Assembly (NCBI GenBank): GCA_023614405.1
Contig: CM042694.1
Span: forward strand, 358,498,975-358,562,974
Source: Avena insularis
Taxonomy: Eukaryota; Streptophyta; Magnoliopsida; Poales; Poaceae
Reading direction: 5' to 3'
DNA length: 64,000 nucleotides
Both the position numbers and the translations under genes were made by a program. The notes beneath the pieces were generated by a model, which saw nothing but the letters and a program-made list of their open reading frames with translations, did not search any database and was not told the origin of the DNA. Positions 10,627-23,500 of the stretch are shown piece by piece. The first letter of the stretch is position 1. Every line of letters starts with the position of its first letter.

Positions 10627-12306
10627 TGTTGGAATTATGCCCTAGAGGCAATAATAAAGATGTTATTATTATAATTCTTGTTCATGATAAAGTTTATATT
10701 CCATGCTAGAATTGTATTAAGCGGAAACTTTAATACTTGTCTGGTTTGTGAACAACACCGTGTCCCTAGCACGCCTCTATGGACTAGCTCATTGATCAAT
10801 GATGGTTAAGGTTTCCTAACCATAGACATGAGTTGTCAATTGATAATGAGATCATATCATTGGGAGAATGATATGGTGGATGTAATTCCAAACTAAGCAA
10901 AGCTATTAGATCGCTTCATCGTGTTCGCCTTTGAAGCTTTTCTCATGTCAAATATTGTATTCCTTAGACCATGAGATAATACAACTCCACAGTATCGGAA
11001 GAAAGCTTTGAGGTCATCAAACGCCATCCTATGAGAGGGTGATCATAAAGGTGTCTCTCGTGTGATCGGAAAGTATCCGGGTTGTATGTATCGAGATGGG
11101 ATTTGTCCTCCCAAGTCGGAGAGATATGCTTGGGCCCACTCGGTAATCGATATCAACACCGCTTGCAAGCATGTGGTTAAGGAGTTAATCACAAAGTGAT
11201 ATCGGATTACTGAATCGAGTAAAGTACTTCTTTGCGTGAACGAGATTGAACTAGGTATGACGATACCGACGATCGAATCTCTGCAAGTAAAATATCGCGA
11301 GACGAAGGGAATATATATATGGGATTGATTGAATCGCATCGTGGTTCATCCGATATGATCATCAATGAATGTGGGAGTCAATATGGGTGCCTGACCCACT
11401 GTTGATTATTGATAGAAGATCATGTCCGTGATATTCTCGAACTCCGCAGGTCACACACTTAACGTGTCTCGACGCTAGGATAGATTGGATAATTGGTTTA
11501 TGAATTTTTGTTTGGAGTCTCGGATGGGATCCGGATATCACGAGAGGTTCCTAATGGTCCTGAGAATAAGATTCATATAAGGCGCAGTTTTGGAGTTCTA
11601 ATAGTTCCGGTTAATCGATTGTACCTAAGCTTTAGAACCTTCCGGAAGGGGACCAACGTGGCCCCACCTTCCGGGAGGGGCATGGGCCTATGAGGGAGTG
11701 TCCTGGCCACATTGGGCCAGGCACAAGGCCCCATAGGGCCCAAATGATCCTAGATAAGTTTAAATCGCTTAAACTAGAGATAAGATAGGTTTCTAGAAGG
11801 AGAGTTTAAATCGTTTAAACTAGAGATAGGCTTGGAGGATGGCAGGGCTGGCCGCACCCCTCTATATATAGAGGGCTGGCGCCTTCCCCACACACACACA
11901 CCTCCTCCAAGCCCTAGTAGCCTCACGCCTTCCTCTCCTCCCTCCCTTTGTGGCGAAGCCCCACGCAGAAATTCTCCACCATATACACCACGCCGTCGGT
12001 TGTAGATCCAATCTATCTCCACCCTACTTGCTGGCCCGAGGAAGGAGGAGACGCCGAGGTCTTTGCACGTGCATCTCACGAGGCACCGCCACTTGTGGTG
12101 CTAGATCGGATCGGATCGGATCGCGAGGAGGAGAAGCGAGTACGACTACATCACCCACGCTCCGGATTTAACATTCCGCAGGCGAATCTTCAAGGGTATG
12201 AAGATCTAATCCAATCTCTCTCGTTGTTTGCATCTCCTAGATTAGATCTTGGCTTTCTCTGCTCGCCTGTAGGAAAAATTTGATTTACTATGTGCCAAAT
12301 CCTTGG
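10627..12306 (+). repeat. 5' LTR of the Copia element
   Basis: Starts TGTTGGAATTATGCC. Around 11755-11827 a unit of about 50 bp is present twice, each copy with the palindrome GTTTAAATCGTTTAAAC (one base varies). A TATA box (TATATATA, 11862-11869) lies just after it and marks the likely Pol II start. The 3' boundary is set by comparison with the 3' LTR. Confidence 0.88.
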
Positions 12307-12317
12307 TGGTATCGAGC
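12307..12317 (+). other. Primer-binding site, initiator tRNA-Met type
   Basis: TGGTATCGAGC equals the usual TGGTATCAGAGC with one base missing. It directly follows the 5' LTR. Confidence 0.7.
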
Positions 12318-13511
12318 TAGATCTATGCGTAGATGTGATTCACGGTAGAACGCAACATGGTTGTTGCGCGTTGATATTTTCGCTGTTGCAAGCCTCTTGT
12401 TTGTGTTCTTCTTATGACGCGGATAGTGAGATTGAAGCGGTCCAGGCCAACCTTACGCGACGCCGTCATGAGACCGGCTCGACTTGACGTGTGGCTTGTA
12501 CCACACATGCGGCCGGTGGATGTCGGTTCTCTCACTATAGTTGTCATGGGATTACCACCGGAGTTTGGCAACCATAATATCACCATTGTGGCTTTCCGTA
12601 GGTAAGAATCGTTCTTAGCATCTACTCCCATAAGCCACGTAAAACATGCAACAACAAAGTAGAGGCGTCTAACTTGTTTTTGCAGGAGTGTTTTCGTGAT
12701 ATGGTATGGCCCAAGATGTGATGTGTATATTGTATGCGATGATCATGTTTTGTAATGTTTCACGACTTGCATGTCGATGAGTACACAACCGCAGGAGCCA
12801 TATGGTTGTCTTTATAATTGTGTATGACCTGAGTCAACTTCTTATACGCCATGTAATAGCTTTACTTTATCGCTAAGTAGTTAGCAATAGTTGTAGTTGC
12901 TATTCGTGGTGGAGGCAATCATGGTGGAGTGATGGAGATCATGCCGGAACGCACAAGATGGAGATCATTGCACGAAGATTGGCTATACCATGTCACATAA
13001 AGTTATATGCATGTGATGTTTATCCTTTTATGTATCTTATTATGCTTAGATCGCGACGGTAGCATTATAAGATGATTCCTCACTTAAAGATCAAGATAAA
13101 ACTGTTCTCCCTAAGTATGCACTGCTATAAAGTTCGTCGTGTCCAAGCATCATGTGATGATCGGGTGCTATAGACTCTACGCCACATACAAGCGGGTGCA
13201 AGCCGCTTTTACACGCGGAAATAATTGGGTCTAACTTGACGAGCCTAGCATGTACGCATATGGCCTCTAACACAAGAACCGAAAGGTTAAGCATGAGTCA
13301 TATGAATGATATGATCGACACTTCGTTGTCCACCATTGAAACCACATCTCTTCTCGTGATGATCGGATTAGGTGTGGTGAATTTGGATCGTGTTCACTAA
13401 ACAACTTGAGGGATGCTGAATTTAGTGGGAGTTCATCTAGTAATTTGATTAAGTTGAACTATTTATCATGAACATAGTCTAAATTGTACTTGCAAATACA
13501 TCGTAGATCAC
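12318..13511 (+). other. 5' leader of the Copia element
   Basis: Untranslated leader between the primer site and the gag start. It contains the usual long non-coding stretch of this lineage and no long frame that belongs to the element. Confidence 0.6.
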
Positions 13512-16500
13512 ATGGCCAAGTCCAACTTCAACTTCAACGTTTTCTTGAGAAAGAAAAGCTTAGAAACAATGGGTCTAACTTCACCAACCGGTTCCGCAAT
13601 CTAAGAATCATTCTGTCATGACAAAAGGACTATGTCCTTGGGAAAGCGTTAGGTGACCTCTCCGCAATCAAGCTACTACCGATGAGAAAGCTGTCTATCG
13701 TCGCAAGAAAGATGATTATTGTGTGATTAAGAGCACCATGTTGTTTGCTATGGAACCGAACTTCAAAATCGTTTTGAAAACTATCCCGGCCCTTTGATAT
13801 TCTCGAGGAGCCGAAAACCATGTTTGCACTCAGCCCGCTCGAGAGATATGAGATCTCCGAAGTTCTTTAATCGCAAGATGGAGGAAGGGAGTTCCGTTAG
13901 TGAGCACGCCATTAAGATGTCGGGCTACACTCAACGCCTTGAGCAACCGGATCGCAAGATTCCAGAGGAGCTCAAGATTGACAGGTTCTCGCAATCACTC
14001 CTCCCAGCCTACAAAAAGTTTTGTAGTGACTCATAATCGATTGGTTCCATCGATACGATCACCGAGCTCTTCGCAAAGTCAAGGCTGCGAGGTGGACATC
14101 AAGAAGGATAATCATGTGTTGATGGTCAACAAGCCCTCCTTTAAGAAAGGTAAAGGTGCAAAGAAGCCCTTCAAGAAAAGCTACGGCAAGCGCGTTGCCC
14201 TGGCGAGAAGAAGCTCAAGTCGGACCTAAGCCGGATCGAAAGTGCTTCTATTGCAAGGACAAGGGTCATCGAAGCGAATCGTCCAAGTACTTAGCGGACA
14301 AGAAGGTGGCACCATCAAAGGTATATTTGATATACATGTTATTGATGTTTTCCTTACTAGCCCTCGTTGTAGTGCACGGGTATTTGATCGGTTCGCCTAA
14401 TATTTGTAACTCAAACAGAGCTACTAATAGATTACGGCTACGAGGGATGAGGTGACGATGCTGCTGGCAACGGATCAAGAGTTGATGTGATGGCCGTCGA
14501 CGCTTCTCCTTAGTTTTACCTTCGGGATTAGTTTTAAACCTTAATAAATGTTATTATGTGCTGCGCTGAGCATGAACATTATTTCTGGATCGTGTTTATT
14601 GCAAGACGGTTATTCATTTAAATCGAGAATAATGGTTGTTCTATTTATATGAGTAACATCTTTTATGGTCATGCACCCTTGTAAATGGTTTATTTCTTCT
14701 AAATCTAAAGGGATGAAACACACATCCATAACATTGAGGCTAAGAGATGCAAAGTAGATAGTGATAATACTACTTATTTGTGGCACTGTCATCTAGGTCA
14801 TATTGGTGTAAAGCGCATGTAGAAACTCCATTCTAATGAACTTTTGGAGTCTCTTGATTTTGAATCATTTGACACATGCGAACCATGCCTCATGGGCAAG
14901 ATGATCAAAACCCCGTTCTCAGTATGATGGAGCGAAACAGCTGACTTGTTGGAAATCATACATACCGATGTATGCGGACCGATGAGTGTTTCGGCCGGTG
15001 GATATCGCTATTTTCTCACTTTTACCGATGACTTAAGTAGATATGGGTATATCTATTTAATGAAACATAAATCTGAAACGCTTGAAAAGTTCAAAGAACT
15101 TCGAATGAAGTGGAGAACCATCGTAATGTAAAGATTAAGTTTCTACGATCCGATCGTGGCGAATATTTGAGTTATGATTTTCTCACGCATCTCAAGGCAA
15201 GTGGAATCGTTTCACAACTCACGCCACCCGAACACCACAACAAGAATGGTGTGTCTGAAGCCGAATCGAACCCTATTAGATATGGTCCGATCGATGATGT
15301 CTCTTACGATTTGCGTTATCGCTTTGGGGTTATGCATTAGAAACCTCTGCATTAACTTTAAATAGGGCTCCATCTAAATCCGTTGAGACGACACAGTATG
15401 AACCGTGGTTTGGAGCTAAAACTAAGTTGTCGTTTAATAAAGTTTGGGGATGCGAAGCTTACGCCAAGAAGTTGATGCGACAAGCTCAAACCCAAAGCGA
15501 GAAATGTGTCTTCATAGGATACCCTAAGGAAACTATTGGGTATACCTTCTATCACGTAACCGAAGGCAAAGTGTTTGTCGCAAAGAACGGTTCCTTTCTT
15601 GAGAAGGTGTTTCTCTCGAAAGATGTGAGTGGGAGGAAAGTAGAGCTAGACGAGGTTGTTGAACCTTCTCTTGAATTGGAGAGTAGCGCAACACCTGAAA
15701 TTGTTCCAGTGCCGCCTGCGCCAACAATAGGGGACGCTACTGACAAGGATCATGACGCTTTGGACGATGTGCTCTCGAACGTCGCAGTCGACAAGGTCGC
15801 GTGCCCCTCGAGTGGTAATGCAACCCTGTCTTGTACAGTCTTGTTAGTAGAAGATGGTGAACCTCACGAACTATGAGGAAGCGATGATGAGCCAGGACTG
15901 AGAAATGGCTAGAAGCCATGAAATCCGAATTGGGATCCATGAGCGAAAACCAAGTATGGACTTTGGTGGACCCTCCTAGCGACCGAAAGGCCGTTGAGTG
16001 CAAATGGATCTTCAAGAAGAAAACGGACGCGATGGTAATGTTACCGCTATAAAGCACTACCGTCGCGAAGGTTTTCGACAAGTTCAAGGTGTTGACTACG
16101 ATGAGACTTTCTCTCCCATAGCGATGTTTAAGTCTATTCGATTTTATTAGCAATTGCTGCGCTTCATGATTATGAAATATGGCAGATGGATGTCCGCATC
16201 GCGTTCCTCAACGCAACATTGATGAAGAGTTGTATATGATGCAACCCGAAGGTTTTGTCGATCCTAAGGATGTCGATAAAGTATGCAAACTTCAGCGTTC
16301 CATTTATGGATCAAGCAAGCATCTCGGAGTTGGAACCTTCGCTTTGATCAAGTGATCAAGAGCTTTGGATTTGTTCCAAATTGCTACAAGCTTGCATCTA
16401 CAAGAAAGTGAGTGGGAGCTCGTGACGCTTACGGTACTATATGTGGATGAAATATTGATTATTGAAATGACATCAACATGCTTAACGATGTGAAGAGTTA

Positions 16501-17365
16501 TTTGAACAAGTGTTTTTCAATGAAAGACCTAGGTGAAGTCGCTTATATATTGGGCATCAAGATCTATAGAGATGTATAAAGACGCCTGATAGCTTTAAGC
16601 CGTAGTACATACTTAGACAAAGTTCTAAAAGGTTCAGAATGGATAAGGCATTGAAAGGTTCAGGCCTATGTTGTCGTGGAAGATATTGAGCAAGGCTCTG
16701 TCCACCTGAGAAATGATAGGAAGCTATGAGCAAAGTGCCTTATGCCTCGGCCATAGGTTCCATCATGTATGCCATGTTGTGTACTAGACGGATGTGTCCA
16801 ATGCTCTTAGTTTAACGAGCATATATCAAAGTGATCCAGAGTGGAACATCGGACACCGTGAAGAACATCCTAAGGTACCTAAATAGGACTAAAGAAATGT
16901 TCTTAGTCTATGGGGGTGATGAACTGTCAGAAAGGTTACGTCGATGCTAGTTTCGACAATCGACAAGGATGATTGTAAATCTCGGATGTGATACGATATA
17001 TTTTGAATGGAGGAGCTGTGAGTCGAGAAGCTGCAAGCAAAGCGTGATCGCGGGATCTACAGAGAAGCGGAATACATGGCTGCCGCAGCGTCCAAGTGAA
17101 GGAGTTTGGATCAGAACTTCATCATCGAGCTTGGCGTGGTTCCAAGTGCATTGGACCCTTGGAGATATTGTGACAACACCGCGCCATAGCACTCGCTAAG
17201 GAACCAAGATATCATCCAAAGACCAAGCATATCAACTGCAAGTTTCATATAATCCGAGATTATATAGCGATGGAGATCCAAGATCGAAAAGTACATACAG
17301 ATCTGAATGTCGCAGATCCATTGACTAAACCTCTTCCACGTGTAAACATGATCAAGACCTCGCCA
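13512..17365 (+). pseudogene. Copia gag-pol polyprotein, multiply frameshifted
   Basis: Gag starts at ATG 13512 (MAKSNFNFN) and shifts frame within 20 codons. A basic KKGKGAKKPFKK stretch precedes a damaged zinc knuckle (CFYCKDKGH, about 14240). The GAG-pre-integrase domain reads YLWHCHLGHIGVKRM from 14773. The integrase core starts at 14946 (HTDVCGP, first Asp), continues with FLRSDRGEY (second Asp, about 15142) and NGVSEAE (Glu, about 15250). RT fragments follow; the usual YVDD box reads YVDE near 16443. The RNase H tail ends with DPLTKPLPRVNMIKT (about 17300-17350). Most breaks are one- to four-base gaps, not stop substitutions. There is no chance of a full-length product as written. Confidence 0.85.
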
Positions 17366-17413
17366 TGGGTGTGAGATTGTTGCCAAATATAAACTAGATT
17401 ATTGACTCTAGTG

Positions 17414-17424
17414 CAAGTGGGAGA
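17414..17424 (+). other. Polypurine tract of the Copia element
   Basis: AAGTGGGAGA directly precedes the 3' LTR, the standard position for plus-strand priming. The LTR's first TGT appears to have lost bases here. Confidence 0.7.
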
Positions 17425-19095
17425 TTGGAATTATGCCCTAGAGGCAATAATAAAGATGTTATTATTATAATTCTTGTTCATGATAAAGTTTATATTTCAT
17501 GCTAGAATTGTATTAAGCGGAAACTTTAATACTTGTGTGGTTTGTGAACACCGTGTCCCTAGCACGCCTCTATGGACTAGCTCATTGATCAATGATGGTT
17601 AAGGTTTCCTAACCATAGACATGAGTTGTCAATTGATAATGAGATCATATCATTGGGAGAATGATATGGTGGATGTACCAAACTAAGCAAAGCTATTAGA
17701 TCGTTTCATCGTGTTCGTCTTTGCGAATCTTTTCTCATGTCAAATATTGTATTCCTTAGACCATGAGATAATACAACTCCTGGTATCGGAAGAAAGCTTT
17801 GAGGTCATCAAACGTCATCCTATGAGAGGGTGATCATAAAGGTGTCTCTCAGTGATCGGAAAGTATCATTGGGTTGTATGTATCGAGATGGGATTTGTCC
17901 TCCCAAGTCGGAGAGATATGCTTGGGCCCACTCTAATCGATATCAACACCGCTTGCAAGCATGTGGTTAAGGAGTTAATCACAAAGTGATATCGGATTAC
18001 GGAACGAGTAAAGTACTTCGTGAACGAGATTGAACTAGGTATGACGATACCGACGATCGAATCTCGCAAGTAAAATATCGCGAGACGAAGGGAATATATA
18101 TATGGGATTGATTGAATCGGCATCGTGGTTCATCCGATATGATCATCGATGAATGTGTGGGAGTCAATATGAGTGCCTGCACTCCGCTGATTATTGATAG
18201 AAGATCATGTCGCATATTCTCGAACCGCAGGTCACACACTTAACGTGTCTCACGCTAGGATAGATTGGATAATTGGTTTATGAATTTTTGTTTGGAGTCT
18301 CGGATGGGATCCGGATATCACGAGAGGTTCCAATGGTTCTAGAATAAGATTCATATAAGGCAGTTTTGGAGTTCGAATAGTTCCAAGTTACGGTATTGCA
18401 TAAGCTTTAGAACCTTCCGGAAGGGGACCAACGTGGCCCCACCTTCCGGGAGGGGCATGGGACTATGAGGGAGTGTCCTGGCCACATTGGGCCAGGGGCA
18501 CAAGGCCCCATAGGGCCCAGCCGATCCTAGATAAGTTTAAATCGTTTAAACTAGAGATAAGATAGGGTTTCTAGAAGGAAGAGTTTAAATCGTTTAAACT
18601 AGAGATAGGCTTGGAGGATGGGCAAGGGCTGGCCGCACCCCCCCTCTATATATAGAGGGCTGGTGCGCCCCCTTCCCCACACACACACCTCCCTCCAAGC
18701 CCTAGTAGCCCTGCTGCCTTCCTCTCTCCCTCCCGACTGTTTGTGGCTAAGCCTCGCAGAATTCTCCACCATATACACCACGCCGTGTTGTAGATCCAAT
18801 CTATCTCCACCCTACTTGCTGGCCCGAGGAAGGAGGAGACGCCGAGGTGCCGCGGTGCATCTCACGGAGGCACCGCCACTTGTGGTGCTAGATCGGATCG
18901 GATCGGATCGCGAGGAGGAGAAGCGAGTACGACTACATCACCCACGTTCCGACGAACATTCCGCTGTGCGAATCTTCAAGGGTATGAAGATCTAATCCAA
19001 TCTCTCTCGTTGTTTGCATCTCCTAGATTAGATCTTGGCTTTCCTCTGCTCGCTCAGTAGGAAAATTTTGATTTACTATGCTGCGAAATCCTTCA
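17425..19095 (+). repeat. 3' LTR of the Copia element
   Basis: Matches 10627-12306 over its whole length, with long identical blocks separated by clusters of short gaps. The duplicated GTTTAAATCGTTTAAAC unit and TATA box are retained (18532-18655). Confidence 0.88.
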
Positions 19096-19100
19096 ATAGC

Positions 19101-19322
19101 ATGCACAAGAGCAACGTCAGGGAGTCCGGGGGAAGAGGAACAACAGCGGAGGTAAATGACCATGGCTCTGTGTCTACCGTGATTTCCTGTGAGGATAATG
19201 TGAGGATAAGAGGGAGAAGAGAAAAAGAGAAGATAAGAGCCAACGTGGGTGGGACCCATCTATCACGGTATCCCAGGATGACACGTGTCGAGCTTACAAG
19301 CCGGGGCACGCGATCCCCGGGA
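19101..19322. other. Right part of the decayed TIR-like sequence
   Basis: Continues the target sequence after the Copia element. The end (about 19275-19322, finishing CGATCCCCGGGA) resembles the complement of 5904-5960. No gene recognised. Confidence 0.3.
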
Positions 19323-20541
19323 TTTTTTTTGAACAGCGGAGCGCCCGAGGAGGGGCTAGAGCCTTTCATTAATATAACAGTGAGTGTACAATGATATTAC
19401 AAAGAATCCCATAAAAACAGAAAATAACACATGGGCCTCTGGCATTTGTAGATAAGACCTTGCTAAAAGATTTGCAAATACAAACTAGTCCTATCTCTTC
19501 CCCACCACGGAGCTGAGAGAGACGAACACTGCAGCCATGGACGGAGACAGGGACGAAACCACTTGTCTCCGGCCCGGCGAAGCCCTCAACGTCCAACCTC
19601 AAGAAGGGCCTCTCAATGGAGATTGAAGAAGTGCTGAAGCTCACCGGCTTGGAGAAGGCCATCCAGGCCATGAAGATACGCGTCTTCGCGGACGCAAAAG
19701 GGTTTCTCCAGGGAAAAAAGGCTCTTGAACTCCGATGCCGATCCAGTTAATCGTTGACTTTTCTTCTACCATCCCCATCCCCACCATGGAGCTTGAGAGA
19801 GATAGAAAAAGAAGAGCCAAAAGAGCAGCCAGAGCAGGAGAGGCACACCAACACCGCAACAGTGAAAGCGGCTCGCCGTCAAACCCAGAGAACCTTCCAC
19901 GGACCTGGGGAGGCAAGCGTAGAATATGGTAGTGGCGATACACAAGGGAGCATACACGAATCTTATTTCGAGGGTGGGCGGTGGTCTTCCTCAGCGTCGA
20001 CTCTCTCCATGAGAGCACCATCGCCAAAAGAAGAGGGACCACCTCAAGCTTGGTGTGATCCAACACCAACAACTCGAAGCACCCACAGGGGACCTTATTT
20101 AGAGGGATGCTCATGCCAAGAACGTTCATCCATCACCGCTTGCCACCGGCAGCAAGCGTCAGAGCAGGGGAGGCGCATCTTCCTACCCTCAGACACCACA
20201 GGGAAAAACACAGGCAACATGCCAAACAAACCTAGCTACTGTTGTACAGGGGGCGGGTCCCTCACCCAATCTCACCATCGGTGATCACCGGAGAGGAGGA
20301 AGGAGGGGCCTAACGGCCGAAAACTAGGAGAACCAAGGCAGGGGGAGGAGGGGGTGAGAGCTTGTGAGAGGAGGAGCTCCGGCGAGGTGCAGCAGCTGTG
20401 GTGGGGATTCACATGGTGGGCGTGGTGGCTTCAAGAAATCCAAAGGATCTTCTCCAAGACGGAAAAAAGACTAGGTTTTGGATGGATTAGTAGATCGAAG
20501 AGGGCTATCTAGTTGGGTCGGAGGAGGAGCTAGGTCGCCAA
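19323..20541 (-). other. Unrecognised stretch, possibly a LINE 3' part in minus orientation
   Basis: The left end reads TTTTTTTTGAAC followed by sequence whose complement is ATTAATGAAAGGCTC...GTTC plus a short poly(A). This is the pattern of some plant L1-type LINE 3' ends. The body (19500-20300) has overlapping frames of 160-176 codons on both strands but no endonuclease, RT or zinc-knuckle motif that I can see. It may equally be a captured gene fragment. No target duplication found. Confidence 0.3.
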
Positions 20542-23500
20542 GATTGGCGGCCAGGGTATGCACCGTATTCGCTTGAATACCAATGGATCTACAAAAAAAA
20601 TTATGTATACGTATATGTCGCTAGCCCATCGGGACAGGAAGCCCACAGGCCGTAACGCACTGACACCCCACGCATCGCTTCGACTCACGATCAGGCGGCT
20701 TATGATCGCGACACCACGCAGCTTCTGCCAGACACCACACGGACGCACCGCACCGCACCGCCTCGTGTCTCGGCTTCTCGATAGCAGTCCGCCTCATCCT
20801 CAAGTCTCGACTCTCGACCAGGCGGCAGAGGCCGGAGGTCCCTAGAGTGATTGGCCGACAATCATGCCACCTACGGCGAATCGAGCATGCACCGAGCACA
20901 CGCCCCACGCCATCGTGCAATTCGGTCTTGGCCTTGTTCCTAGAAAGAGACTATTCCTAGATAGAGCACCTAGCGATTAAACCGATCGTGAATATTTGTG
21001 TGAGCCGAGTAGTTGATTAGTATCCGATCGTGCATTATGAATTTCTGAACTAAGCGGAGCACCTAGCAGATTAGCTTTTTATAATTATAGTTTTGTCTAG
21101 ATAAGGCTCAGTTTTGTCTAGATTAGACTAGATACGTATGTATCTAGACAAAATTAAGTCAATTAGTTTGGACTGAAAAGAGACAAGGAGTACAATAGCG
21201 TATGTAGTCTGATTTGGCCTTCTAGATTGGATGCGATGTAAATTTCTAATTTTGAAAATTTCCTTGTTTTCTTATAATATAGATGAAGAAGAGTCTTGCC
21301 AGAGAGAATTTGTGCAATGTGGGAAAAAGCATCGAAAGCAAAAAAGTCGATGAAACATCGACCAATCGATCAAGACACTTTCGACTATTCTGCTCAACCC
21401 GAGAGCAATATGCAATTACGCTAGTGCAAGAACCGGATATAGAACATGAATCGAGAATAGAGACACAACCCCAGCCCCAACTATAGAAGATGATGAAACG
21501 GTTGATGAAGAGGATGAACCAAAAGAAGCGATGGGGGCACTTTCAACATGATCCTGCAAGCGGATTCCTATCTCAAGGTATAATGTCAATGATCGTGATA
21601 GAGTAAGAAGAAGATACATTGAGATGGGTCCATGTCACCAAAGAATCATAAGTTTGAGTTTACAAATAAAAGTGGAATTGATCGTCGCTTTGGTGCTTGG
21701 TTTAAAGAATTTCCATGGATTGAGTATAATTTGGAAAAAGATCTTGCTTTTGCTTTGTTTGCTATCTGCTCAAGGATAAAACAAAATGTCTGGTGGAGAT
21801 TCATTTGTGAAGAATGGGTTTAGAAACCGGAACTTGAAATCGAGATCAAGAGACATGAAGGTGGTGTTAGTAGTGCTCATCTTTGAAGCTCAAGAGAAAT
21901 TTAATATGTTCACTACACCAAAAGCATCAATCCGAGAGTCTCTTGCTTCAAACACCTCACAAGACAAGACTTTGTATAAGCTCAGTTTGACATGGACACT
22001 CAAGTGTTTGAGGTTTCTCTTAGCCAAGGGTTGGCATTTAGAGGACATGATGAAAGTGCAGACTCACTAAATAAAGGAAATTTCCTTGAGCTTTTAAATT
22101 GGCTAGCAGGAAACTTTGAAGATGTTGATGTGGTGGTTCTCAACAATGCTCCACAAAACTGCAGGATGACTCACCATGATATACAACATGAGCTAATAAA
22201 ATGTTGTGCACAGGAGACTACTAAACTAGTAATTGAAGAACTTGATGGTGGTCATTTTGCAATACTTGCAGATGAGTCTAGTGATGTGTATCGAATGAAC
22301 AGCTTCGCTTTGTTTGCGTTATGTTGATAAGAAAGGAAGGGCGGTTGTAAGATTTCTTGGTCTTGCTCATGTTGAAGATACTACCTCTTTAACACTTAAA
22401 GCTAATTCAACAAATGCTTATGAAGTACAATTTGACCTTTGTGATGGTTCGTGCAGGGATATGATGGAGCTAGTAATATGAAAGGTAATGCTAATGGCCT
22501 GAAAAAACTAATTATGGATGAGTCTCCTTCCGCCTATTATGTTTCTGTTTTGCCCATCAACTTGAGTTAACTCTTGTTGTTGCTAAGGAGAGTGGTGATT
22601 GTACTTGGTTCTTTCAACAGCTTGCAAACTTGTTAAATGCTATTGGCATGTCTTGTAAAAAATGAGAATGCTTGGATAGCTCAGACGAGGAGTTGATTGA
22701 TGCATTGGAATTAGAAGAAGTGGAAGCAGTAGTGGGCTCAATCAGAAATGGGTTTGGCAAGGCCATGTGACACGTTGGGGCTCTCACTTGAATGTGAGCC
22801 GTGTCATCTCTATGTATCTGCTGTCGACGAGTCCTTGTCAAGATTGGAAAAGAGTACCATGGTGTGGAGGCCGTAATGGCTCTAACCGTGTTGACATCAT
22901 TCGGTCATTTGAGTTTGTTTTCATGGCACACTTGATGGAAGAAATATTTGGATACAGATGATTTGAGCGAGCTTTGCAAAAGCAAGATCAAGATATTGTT
23001 CATGCTATTGAGCTAGTTGATCTCACAAAGTATCACTTGAAAATCTTGAGGGCTGATCCTGGATGGGACGATTTTCTTATAAAGGTCACATCTTTTTGTA
23101 CAAAGCATAATATCAAAGTTGTTGATATGGAGGTCCTTACTACCCTTGGACGACCTAGAAGGGTTTCTATAATGGTGCAATGAATTTCCATCGCTTCCAT
23201 GTTGATATGTTTGTGAGTGTCATTGATAGGCAACTTTCTCGATGAATGATGATTTGATGAGGTAAACACAGATTTACTTTCTTGCATGGCAAGATTCACC
23301 CACTTTTATTTGTTGCTTATGATCAAAAGAAGTTGGTTAGGCTTGCTACTAAGTTTTATGCTAATGATTTCACAAGTGATGAACCGGCAAGACTTCCATG
23401 GCAATTAGACATGTATATTAGTCATGCGCAGAGATCGAAAGGTTTAAAAACTTGAAGAATCTAGTTCATCTTTCGCTTATGCTTGTGGAGACAGAGAAGC

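Larger units (their letters stand above)
10627..19095 (+). mobile_element. Copia LTR retrotransposon of the BARE/Angela type, decayed coding region
   Basis: The LTRs (10627-12306 and 17425-19095) begin with the TTGGAATTATGCCCTAGAGG phrase typical of BARE/WIS/Angela LTRs. The target duplication ATAGC is perfect (10622-10626 and 19096-19100). A tRNA-Met primer site with one base missing follows the 5' LTR, and AAGTGGGAGA precedes the 3' LTR. Gag, GAG-pre-integrase, integrase, RT and RNase H traces occur in Copia order on the plus strand but in many frames. Length (8.5 kb) is normal for the lineage, so the element is structurally complete but coding-dead as written. Confidence 0.93.

Noticed and set aside
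19641..20284. Frames of 162 (minus) and 176 (plus) codons as genes
   Set aside because: They overlap on opposite strands, have no recognised motif and lie in transposon-rich sequence.
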